Positions 15,123 through 21,555 of a DNA stretch of 21,555 nucleotides are shown piece by piece. The notes under the pieces were generated by a model, which saw only the letters and a program-made list of their open reading frames with translations, was not told the origin of the DNA and ran no database searches. The translations under genes were made by a program, and so were the position numbers. The stretch is taken from positions 1 to 21,555 of the forward strand of contig CAYJJK010000041.1 in assembly GCA_964370445.1 (NCBI GenBank), written 5' to 3'. How positions within the stretch are numbered: position 1 is the first letter of the stretch; every line of letters starts with the position of its first letter. The DNA comes from JAAYCI01 sp964370445. Its GTDB lineage: Bacteria > Bacillota > Clostridia > Oscillospirales > Ruminococcaceae.

Positions 15123-16736
15123 ATGGGTGAACGGGTGAGAACCGTTGGGAATCAAATTCGTCAAGCCTTTTCAAAAGTTCGAGTGGCTTGGACGGAGATG
15201 GAGCCGGCACGTAAGCGACTCCTTTTAATTATTGCACTTGCGGCCCTTGCTTTGGCAGTGGGTCTAGTTGTGTTTTTAAATGTACGTGCGGCACAACCCG
15301 TGGTGATTTACTCGGGCTTGCCGCAAGAGGAAGCCGTGCAGGGCCTTGCTGTTTTGCAAGAGGCTGGCATATCGGGGTCCTTGAATGATGCAGGAGAACT
15401 GGAGGTGCCGGCAAACCAAGAAAACGCTGCCATGGCACAACTTGCCACTGTTGGCATTCCCTCTTCTACATTGGATTATGATATTTTTCAGCAAGCAAAT
15501 GGGCTAACCACCACAGACTTCGAGCAGCAACAATACCAAATCCAACAAATGCAAAATCGATTGCAAGATATTATCAAAACTTACGAAGGTGTAGATAATG
15601 CCTACGTCACTTTAAACATCAGCGAAGATTCAAACCGTGTGTGGGATGCCGCAAGTAGCACCAACACCGCTTCTGTAAAAGTGGAAATGGCCGATGGGCG
15701 TGTGCTTACTTCCAGCCAAGTGGCCGGCATTCGCTATCTAGTGGGCCCTGCCGCCGGCATAGACCCCGCACAAGTTTCGGTGATTGACGAAGCGGGCAAC
15801 ACGCTTGCAGCTGCCGGTGAAGGCTATGACGAATCTATGGCCGAAACAGAAGACTTTTTAGAAAAACAAAACTTTGAGGCAGAGGTTGAACAGCGCTTGC
15901 ACGACAAAACAGCCAATATACTATCTCTTCCCTACACTGATGCAGACGACTATCGTATTTCGGTTACCGCATCGCTGGACTGGGATGCCATGATTACTGA
16001 AAGCATGGAGTATATTCCTCTTGAAGACACCGAGGCCGGTGTAATGAACAGCGAGGAAGAACAGGCGCTCATGGGCACTGGCCAATATGCCGAAGGCGTG
16101 GTGGGAGAAACCGATAACACCGACATCCCCACTTATGCTGATTTAAATGGTGATGGCGAGCTGGATGCTGTAGATTACTATAACAACCGAGAATACCTGG
16201 TAAGCTACATCAAGCAACAAATTGAAAAAGATGGTGCCACCTTAGAAGAGGCATCGATTGGCGTTATGGTGCGTGGCACTTTGGATGATGCTACACGAAC
16301 AAGCTTACAAGAGCTGATTGCCGCCTCTACCAATATCCCGGTGGCGAATGTCAATGTGCAAGGCATGGCAGATGCCGGTGTCCTTGATGAGGAAACTGAT
16401 TCGAACTTGATCTTTGGCTTACCTTCTTTGGTGGTTTACATTGCCGCCGGCGTGCTTGTGCTCATGGTGATTGTCATCATTCTAATCATCGTTTTACGCC
16501 GTCGTGCAGCAAAAAAACGTGCCGAAGAAGAAGCTGCCGCCCTTGTTGCCGAAGAAGAAGAGGCGCTGCGCGTTCAAGAGGAAATCGAAGAGCGCAAACG
16601 TCAACTTAAAGATGCTGCGCTCACCGAGCAAAGTGAAAATGCTATCACCAACGAGGTTCGAGAGTTCGCACGATCCAATCCGGAAATTACCGCGAATTTG
16701 CTGCGTAGTTGGCTACGCGAAGGAGGCGAAAACTAA
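15123..16736 (+). CDS. fliF: Flagellar MS-ring protein FliF
   Basis: A 537-residue FliF that forms the membrane ring on which export gate, rod and rotor assemble. Transmembrane helix 1 is at about 33-53 and helix 2 at about 433-458. The ring-building motifs lie between (VIYSGLPQEEA near 61-71, DYDIFQQANGLTTTDFEQQQ near 118-137). The cytoplasmic tail ends in EVREFARSNPEITANLLRSW (511-530), the FliG-binding helix. Residues 340-351 (DLNGDGELDAVD) form an EF-hand/dockerin-like calcium loop within an acidic insert on the extracytoplasmic side. The TAA overlaps the fliG ATG by one base. Confidence 0.96.
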   Translation: MGERVRTVGNQIRQAFSKVRVAWTEMEPARKRLLLIIALAALALAVGLVVFLNVRAAQPVVIYSGLPQEEAVQGLAVLQEAGISGSLNDAGELEVPANQENAAMAQLATVGIPSSTLDYDIFQQANGLTTTDFEQQQYQIQQMQNRLQDIIKTYEGVDNAYVTLNISEDSNRVWDAASSTNTASVKVEMADGRVLTSSQVAGIRYLVGPAAGIDPAQVSVIDEAGNTLAAAGEGYDESMAETEDFLEKQNFEAEVEQRLHDKTANILSLPYTDADDYRISVTASLDWDAMITESMEYIPLEDTEAGVMNSEEEQALMGTGQYAEGVVGETDNTDIPTYADLNGDGELDAVDYYNNREYLVSYIKQQIEKDGATLEEASIGVMVRGTLDDATRTSLQELIAASTNIPVANVNVQGMADAGVLDEETDSNLIFGLPSLVVYIAAGVLVLMVIVIILIIVLRRRAAKKRAEEEAAALVAEEEEALRVQEEIEERKRQLKDAALTEQSENAITNEVREFARSNPEITANLLRSWLREGGEN

Positions 16737-17743
16737 TGGCATCCGGCAAAATTTCAAACAAAACGCGCGCTGCTGCCATTATCATCACGCTAGGTGCTAG
16801 CGAGGCAGCCGAAGTGTATAAATACCTACGCGAAGAAGAAATTGAACAGCTGTCTTTAGAAGTTGCGCGCATGGAAGCGCTCCCTCCGGATGAGCTAAAC
16901 AACATCATCGATGATTTTTATGGGCTTTGTGTAACCCAAAAGGTGATTGCAGAAGGCGGTGTTGATTACGCAAGAGACATTCTGGAAAAAGCGTTTGGTG
17001 CGCAACAAGCCGCCAGCTTAATGGAACGTGTCTCGAAGGGTTTGCGCACCAAAGCATTTGATTTCGTGCGCAAAGCAGACTATAAAAACCTTTTGTCTAT
17101 TTTGCAAAACGAACATCCGCAAACCATCTCGCTGATTTTGAGCTATGCAAAAGCAGAGCAGGCAAGCCAGGTTCTTGCAGAACTGCCCCCCGACATTAGC
17201 ATCGAAGTGGTGGAACGCATTGCCAACCTAGACAGGGCGAACCCAGATTTTATCAACCTTGTGGAAACCACCCTGGAACGCAAATTCGGCAATATTGTTT
17301 CGGTGGATTTGATGGAGCTTGGCGGTGTTACTTACGTGGCAGAAATTATGAACACTGTAGACCGCAGCACAGAGAAACATATTTTCGACGAACTGGATAT
17401 CAAAGACCCCGAACTTGCCGAAAACATTCGCAAGTTGATGTTTGTATTCGAAGATATTGTTCACCTCGACGATATTTCTATCCAGCGCTTCTTGCGTGAA
17501 GTGGATACAAAGGACTTGACTGTGGCCTTAAAAGCCACCACACCCGATGTGTCTCGCGTGATCTTCCAAAACATGTCAAAACGCTCGCAAGAAACCATTG
17601 CAACTGATATTGAATACCTGCACAATGTTCGCATGAAGGACGTGGAAGAGGCACAGCAGAAAGTTGTTGATGCGATTCGCCGTTTGGAAGAAGAAGGTGA
17701 GCTCGTAATTTCAAAAGGTGGAAAGGATGAGGTAATTGCCTAG
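16736..17743 (+). CDS. fliG: Flagellar motor switch protein FliG
   Basis: A 335-residue FliG, the rotor protein that receives torque from MotA and joins FliF to FliM. The N-domain binds FliF. The middle domain carries EHPQ (126-129) with LILSYAKAEQASQVLAELP. The C-domain has MFVFEDIVHLDD (235-246) and the charged torque helix with R299, K301 and E304. The ATG at 16736 overlaps the fliF stop (TAATG) and has AAGGAGG nine bases upstream; a start at 16709 would lie upstream of that site. It overlaps fliH by 8 nt. Length matches the family. Confidence 0.97.
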   Translation: MASGKISNKTRAAAIIITLGASEAAEVYKYLREEEIEQLSLEVARMEALPPDELNNIIDDFYGLCVTQKVIAEGGVDYARDILEKAFGAQQAASLMERVSKGLRTKAFDFVRKADYKNLLSILQNEHPQTISLILSYAKAEQASQVLAELPPDISIEVVERIANLDRANPDFINLVETTLERKFGNIVSVDLMELGGVTYVAEIMNTVDRSTEKHIFDELDIKDPELAENIRKLMFVFEDIVHLDDISIQRFLREVDTKDLTVALKATTPDVSRVIFQNMSKRSQETIATDIEYLHNVRMKDVEEAQQKVVDAIRRLEEEGELVISKGGKDEVIA

Positions 17744-18590
17744 CATATTTCCTTCTTATACGCTTCACTACACCGAGGACGTTTTAACAATTAAAGATGA
17801 ACGCCCCGGCAAGATTTTACAAGACAGTGCCTCTCTTGCATATGACGTAGACGATGAAGATAGTTCCATCCGAATTATAGATATGTTTGAACTGCGAAAG
17901 CAAGAAGAGCTTGCTTTAAAGAAAAAAAGAGAAGCCGAACTTGCCGCACAATCTGTTAAAACGGTGGACGAACCTACCTCGCCTGATACCCATCTTCTTG
18001 TGCAAGAGATAATTGAAACAGCAGAAGCCGAAGCAGAACAGATTAAAGAGCGTGCTTTTCAAACGGCAATGGCTGATAAGGAACAGATGATGCAGCAGGC
18101 ACAGCAGGAGGCACAAAAGCTCTTGCAAGATGCCAAAGCACAAGGTTTGCAGCAGGGTCTTAGTGAGGGCAACTCATTGCTAAAAACACAGCTAGATGAG
18201 CTTGAGCACACTGTGGCACGGCTAGAGGGAGATCTTGCAGGTTTTGAAGTGGAACTGGAAGAACAACTGCGCTGGATGGCCTTAGAGGTTGCCTCTCGTG
18301 TATTGAACCAAAAAGTGCAAGAGGACGATGCAATTTTGGCCGATATGGTGGTACAAACTGTGCAAAGCGTGCGCAATATGCCCTGGATTCGCATAGAAGT
18401 TGCCCAAAATATGACGCGTCTCATTAAAAAATTGCAAAATATTTTTGACGAACAAGAACACATTGAAATCAGCCCCATTCCCTCAGAAGAGGACGTCATT
18501 CAAATCGAAACGCCCTCGGGGCGCCTAGATGCCTCAGTGAAAACACAACTTGAGAACTTAAGAATATACTTTCAAAAAAATACCGAGTAA
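17736..18590 (+). CDS. fliH: Flagellar export complex stator protein FliH
   Basis: A 284-residue FliH. It dimerises, holds the FliI ATPase inactive or docked at the export gate, and resembles V/F-ATPase stator stalks. A charged coiled coil spans about 50-190 (AEAEAEQIKERAFQTAMADK, QQAQQEAQKLLQDAKAQG). The C-terminal domain has RWMALEVASRVLNQKVQED and ends with the family SGRLDASVKTQLENLR. The start is a TTG inside the end of fliG, preceded by GGATGAGG; no ATG occurs before residue 50. It is longer than many FliH proteins owing to its N-terminus. Confidence 0.88.
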   Translation: MPSIFPSYTLHYTEDVLTIKDERPGKILQDSASLAYDVDDEDSSIRIIDMFELRKQEELALKKKREAELAAQSVKTVDEPTSPDTHLLVQEIIETAEAEAEQIKERAFQTAMADKEQMMQQAQQEAQKLLQDAKAQGLQQGLSEGNSLLKTQLDELEHTVARLEGDLAGFEVELEEQLRWMALEVASRVLNQKVQEDDAILADMVVQTVQSVRNMPWIRIEVAQNMTRLIKKLQNIFDEQEHIEISPIPSEEDVIQIETPSGRLDASVKTQLENLRIYFQKNTE

Positions 18591-18616
18591 AACTTTTCTT
18601 CTTTGTCCAAATTAGG

Positions 18617-18622
18617 TATAAT
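18617..18622 (+). promoter_or_regulatory. Perfect TATAAT in the fliH-fliI spacer, possible internal promoter
   Basis: TATAAT lies 27 nt after the fliH stop. The best -35 candidates at 16-18 bp are T-rich but poor (TTTTCT, TTTCTT), and no extended -10 is present. The spacer to fliI (18591-18775) is AT-rich, unlike the overlapping junctions before it. I see no gene in it. Confidence 0.3.
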
Positions 18623-18775
18623 GATATGCTTTGCGCATCAATCAAAAATGCATAACGATAACCAAAAAAATAGATTTTTCATTTTTTTCACCCAAGAAAG
18701 TCATAAAATCACCATTTCTGTTTTGTATATTAATAGATATGAGTTTTTTTCAACGATGCTAAGGAGGTGGGTGCT

Positions 18776-19993
18776 ACGAATCGAACGGCTTTTCGCCAAC
18801 TGCTAAATACAGACGGCTTGTACACCCGCATTGGCAAAATTGACAAATTGATTGGCATGACAGTGGAGGCCACCGGCCTTGTTGCCATCATCGGAGATGT
18901 TTGTTGTATCCATTTGCAAGACGGACGTGAAGTTTTAGCTGAGGTAGTGGGCTTTAAAGGCAGTAAAGTGTTGCTTATGCCTTATGAAGAAACCGAGGGC
19001 ATCGGTTACGGTGCCACAGTGATCAATACCGGGCGAAAACTGGAAATACAAGTTTGCGATGAGATGATAGGGCGCACCATTGATGCACTAGGGCGCCCTA
19101 TGGATGGCAAAGGCTCTCTTCCTGCCTTTGGCAAGCCCTACAGTGTCACCGGCGAAGCTTCAAACCCTATGCAGCGCCCACGCATTGATTCCCCCATTGA
19201 AATGGGTGTAAAAGCTATAGATGGCTTTTTAACCATAGGTAAAGGGCAGAGGATGGGCATTTTTGCGGGTTCCGGTGTGGGTAAATCTACCTTAATGGGT
19301 ATGTTGGCCCGCAACGTAAAGGCAGACGTAAATGTAATCGCCCTTGTGGGCGAACGTGGACGCGAAGTGGTGGAGTTTTTAGAGCGTGACCTTGGCGAAG
19401 AAGGCGCCGCGCGCAGTGTGGTGGTGGTGGCCACCAGCGACCAGCCGGCCATGCTTCGCAACAAATGTGCCATGAGCGCCACTGCCGTTGCCGAGTATTT
19501 CAAGGATCAAGGTAAAGATGTGCTGCTTATGATGGATTCGCTCACTCGCTTTTGCATGGCACAGCGCGACATTGGGCTTGCCATTGGAGAGCCACCCGTA
19601 GCTCGTGGATACACACCGTCTATCTATTCCAGTTTGCCACGCCTACTTGAGCGTAGCGGAAACTTTGAAAAAGGGTCTATCACGGGAATCTACACCGTTT
19701 TGGTAGAAGGGGATGACATGAACGAACCCATTTCCGATACCGTTCGCAGTATTATTGATGGGCACGTTATGCTCTCGCGCAAGGTGGCACATAAAAACCA
19801 TTACCCGGCCATCGATATTTTATCCAGTATCAGCCGTCTGATGAACGATATTGCCCCACCCGAACAAAAAGTGGCAGCCGGACGATTGAGAAACCTTTTG
19901 GCCACCTTTCAAGCCAACGAAGATTTGATTGCCATTGGTGCTTATAAGATTGGCACAANNNNNNNNNNATTAATGGTGAGTGTTGCACGCTAA
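18776..19993 (+). CDS. fliI: Flagellar export ATPase FliI, with assembly gap near its 3' end
   Basis: An F1-beta-like ATPase that powers and orders flagellar export with FliH and FliJ. Walker A GSGVGKST lies at about 165-172 and Walker B DVLLMMDS at about 248-255; VGERGREV and PSIYSSLPRLLERSG are diagnostic. The start is problematic. A GTG at 18767 is the last G of the ribosome site AAGGAGG itself; eight bases after that site is ACG (18776), in frame, giving (M)NRTAFRQLL. The same spacing is used by fliK, so I choose ACG. Near the end ten Ns (19959-19968) follow IGAYKIGT; LMVSVAR then a stop remains. About 30 residues usual in the family are missing, so the gap is larger than drawn. Confidence 0.93.
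   Translation, partial: TNRTAFRQLLNTDGLYTRIGKIDKLIGMTVEATGLVAIIGDVCCIHLQDGREVLAEVVGFKGSKVLLMPYEETEGIGYGATVINTGRKLEIQVCDEMIGRTIDALGRPMDGKGSLPAFGKPYSVTGEASNPMQRPRIDSPIEMGVKAIDGFLTIGKGQRMGIFAGSGVGKSTLMGMLARNVKADVNVIALVGERGREVVEFLERDLGEEGAARSVVVVATSDQPAMLRNKCAMSATAVAEYFKDQGKDVLLMMDSLTRFCMAQRDIGLAIGEPPVARGYTPSIYSSLPRLLERSGNFEKGSITGIYTVLVEGDDMNEPISDTVRSIIDGHVMLSRKVAHKNHYPAIDILSSISRLMNDIAPPEQKVAAGRLRNLLATFQANEDLIAIGAYKIGTXXXXLMVSVAR
19959..19968. other. 10-N assembly gap in fliI
   Basis: Ten Ns interrupt fliI just where the conserved C-terminal lid should follow. The flanks read IGAYKIGT before and LMVSVAR-stop after. The protein is about 30 residues shorter than typical FliI, so the real gap is probably near 100 bases rather than 10. 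Confidence 0.9.
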
Positions 19994-20001
19994 GGCCGAC
20001 A

Positions 20002-20400
20002 ATTAAAAAATTTGTTTTTTCGCTGGAAAGAATGCTTTCGTATAAGCACAGCCTCTACGAAAAAGAGCGCAATGAACTGGCACGCTTGCGCCGAGAACGG
20101 CTGGATAAAGAACATCACCGAGACAATGTGCTAAAGCAGGTGGCCGAAAAAGAAGCCCAGTTATACAAGGACATGGAAAAAGGGCTTTCGGTAACCGAAG
20201 TAAAACAGATGGGGTACTATCGAGATAATGCCGACACGCTGGTGCAACTGTTGGAAACCCAGATGCACGAGCTTGACATAGAGATAGAAAAGCAACTGGC
20301 CATTGTAATTGCGCTGGATCAAGATGTTCAAAGCCTTGAGAAATTGCGTGAAAAGCAATGGGATGAATATCTTGCCCAAGTAAGGCGCGAAGAAGCCTAA
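20002..20400 (+). CDS. fliJ: Flagellar export protein FliJ, ATT start and early stop
   Basis: FliJ is a coiled-coil export-chaperone escort and the rotor-like stalk of the FliI ring. The frame reads (I)KKFVFSLERMLSYKHSLY, a perfect match to the usual FliJ start MKKFxFSLExVLxYK, but the first codon is ATT (20002) instead of ATG. No ATG, GTG or TTG lies between the N gap and that point; the first ATG (20032) would lose ten conserved residues. The centre is a charged coiled coil (ERNELARLRRERLDKEHHRD). The frame hits TAA at 20398-20400 after ~132 residues, yet continues openly to 20478 with a FliJ-like ending. Truncation, sequencing error or readthrough are all possible. Confidence 0.8.
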   Translation: MKKFVFSLERMLSYKHSLYEKERNELARLRRERLDKEHHRDNVLKQVAEKEAQLYKDMEKGLSVTEVKQMGYYRDNADTLVQLLETQMHELDIEIEKQLAIVIALDQDVQSLEKLREKQWDEYLAQVRREEA

Positions 20401-20478
20401 AATATTTCGGAGCTTGTCAGCCGCAAATACATCGACAATCAGCGCAACGAGACAAGAGAAGAAGAGGCGGTTTCCTAA
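20401..20478 (+). pseudogene. fliJ: C-terminal remnant of fliJ in the same frame after the TAA
   Basis: Directly after the stop, in the same frame, 25 codons read NISELVSRKYIDNQRNETRE and on to EEEAVS before a second TAA (20476-20478). The ELV-RKYI-NQRNE pattern resembles the normal FliJ end (an LDE/ELxxxRYxRKQ-type tail). With it, the protein would have ~158 positions, close to family length. One base change (for example AAA or CAA to TAA) explains the break. Confidence 0.6.
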
Positions 20479-20548
20479 AATTGGTTATACGGGTTCTGCT
20501 TGTTGGAATTCTGTATACGATAAAAATTAAAAAAAGGAGGTGAAACAG

Positions 20549-21555
20549 ATGAACACAAATGCAATTTCTACTTTGCCACAAACGGATCTAAGTGCACTTA
20601 CAGGCTTAACTTCCGGCAGTAGCTCCAGTTTGGATTTTGCTCAAATTTTAGCAGGACTTCAAACACAAAGCACCGGTGCAACTGGTTTTACGTCAGATAC
20701 TCTCACATCGGATACTTTACTGTCGAGTGACTTGAGCAGCTTACTTGGTGTCGATATCTATGGCGAATTACTCAGTAATGGACTTTTAAACAGTGAACTT
20801 CTAACAAGCAGCTTGCTTGGTGAAAGTTTGAATATTGAGTCTTTGGGCATAGATGGGGTAGAACTTACACAGCTTGAAGGGCTTGCCGGTGGAATTTTAG
20901 AGCTACTTTCCGGTTTGCAAAACTCTGGTGAAGAAGACACGATTATGGCACTGATTGCAAACATGCAAACAGAACTGAAAAGGCTTTGTGAAGAGCAGGG
21001 GCAGATGGTGCTGGGCGAGCAACTGATGGCACTTTTAGCACAGATGACAAACCAGACACTCACTCCGACTTTGCAGACAGACGGCAGCTTGACTTGGACT
21101 TTACCAAACAGCGCACAAGCTATTTCGACTTTCACAAATGCTGCGCCGCAAGATGTGCTACAATGGTTACAGGGTGGATCATTTTCAAACCCACAAAATC
21201 AATCGGCACAGGTGTTGCAAGCACAAAACACAACCTCGGCAAGCACCGGCAACGAAAGCGCAACCCCTTTGGCGTCTTTACCCACACAAGACACAGCCAG
21301 CACGCAAACGCAGGCAACTTCCTCACAACGCCAGCCAAACACAAACCTTTCAGGTGAAAGTGGCAGTCAAGCATCCAGTAGCTCTTCTACGGAAAACGGA
21401 GAACTGCAAGCGGCATCCAACGCCAATTTACCTTTACAAACGGGTGTTGTTACCACCGGAAATGTGACGGCAAGCAATTCAGCACAAAGTTTTTTAACAC
21501 AAATGCAAAGTGCCATTGAAATCGGCTTGCAAAGTGGCGTTGACGAATTTCGAGT
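20549..21555 (+). CDS. fliK: Flagellar hook-length control protein FliK, 5' part
   Basis: Open from the ATG at 20549 (AAAGGAGGTGAAACAG before it) for 335 codons to the window end, where it is cut. FliK is secreted, measures hook length and switches export specificity. The N-terminal part is low-complexity as in the family: Ser/Leu-rich segments (residues ~48-105), then Gln/Thr/Ser/Ala-rich sequence without Cys-rich or membrane segments. The last visible stretch (SFLTQMQSAIEIGLQSGVDE) looks like the entry to the conserved C-terminal Flg_hook domain. Position after fliJ supports the call. The C-terminal domain itself is outside the window. Confidence 0.8.
   Translation, partial: MNTNAISTLPQTDLSALTGLTSGSSSSLDFAQILAGLQTQSTGATGFTSDTLTSDTLLSSDLSSLLGVDIYGELLSNGLLNSELLTSSLLGESLNIESLGIDGVELTQLEGLAGGILELLSGLQNSGEEDTIMALIANMQTELKRLCEEQGQMVLGEQLMALLAQMTNQTLTPTLQTDGSLTWTLPNSAQAISTFTNAAPQDVLQWLQGGSFSNPQNQSAQVLQAQNTTSASTGNESATPLASLPTQDTASTQTQATSSQRQPNTNLSGESGSQASSSSSTENGELQAASNANLPLQTGVVTTGNVTASNSAQSFLTQMQSAIEIGLQSGVDEFR

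Noticed and set aside
16140..16175. True dockerin module linking FliF to a cellulosome
   Set aside because: Only one loop is present, without the paired second loop and helices of a dockerin; the calcium loop itself is kept as a finding.
18335..18350. GCCGATAT in fliH as a SigD promoter
   Set aside because: It lies inside coding sequence and no TAAA-like box is present at 14-16 bp upstream.
18603..18806. 67-residue frame in the fliH-fliI spacer
   Set aside because: AT-rich, begins at TTG without a ribosome site, ends inside fliI in the wrong frame; no recognisable content.

Overview
The window is a long flagellar gene cluster from a Gram-positive bacterium of the Firmicutes, most likely an anaerobic Clostridia. 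The evidence is the Bacillus-like gene order flgM-flgN-flgK-flgL-DUF6470-fliW-csrA, then fliD-fliS, then flgB-flgC-fliE-fliF-fliG-fliH-fliI-fliJ-fliK. There are also strong AGGAGG-type ribosome binding sites and one near-perfect SigD (sigma-28) promoter. Two N runs (2079-2178 and 19959-19968) point to a draft or metagenome scaffold.

Layout. 1-1662: a MATE efflux transporter, then a non-coding stretch with hairpins. 1663-3062 (minus strand): a two-gene operon of a ParA/Soj-type ATPase and a ComFB-domain protein carrying a 42-bp (14-residue) tandem repeat, interrupted by the first N run. 3063-3336: a divergent promoter region. 3337-8340 (plus): the late flagellar genes flgM, flgN, flgK and flgL, a DUF6470 (YviE-like) gene, then, after an intrinsic-terminator-like hairpin, fliW and csrA (7-nt overlap). 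8532-9143 (minus): a PilZ-like protein with a degenerate ligand motif. 9207-13228 (plus): a FlgN/FliT-like chaperone, an unusually long fliD (989 aa) behind a SigD promoter, and fliS, closed by a strong terminator. 13229-13680: a 452-bp gene-free region with putative promoters and palindromes. 13681-21555 (plus): the early basal-body and export operon flgB through fliK; fliK runs off the window end.

How the genes work together. FliF, FliG, FliE, FlgB and FlgC build the MS-ring, C-ring base and proximal rod. FliH, FliI and FliJ form the export ATPase complex, and FliK sets hook length. FlgK, FlgL and FliD are the hook-filament junction and cap, with FlgN-, FliT- and FliS-type chaperones. FlgM holds the sigma factor until the hook is complete, and FliW-CsrA controls flagellin translation. 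No flagellin gene is present.

Points most worth a second look: the ParA-ComFB pair beside flgM, which recalls comFB near flgM in Bacillus subtilis; the expanded FliD, which reads as five degenerate modules; an EF-hand/dockerin-like loop in FliF; and three single-base anomalies in fliI-fliJ (an ACG start, an ATT start and an in-frame TAA with the downstream C-terminus preserved). Those three are either real or signs of poor sequence next to an N gap.
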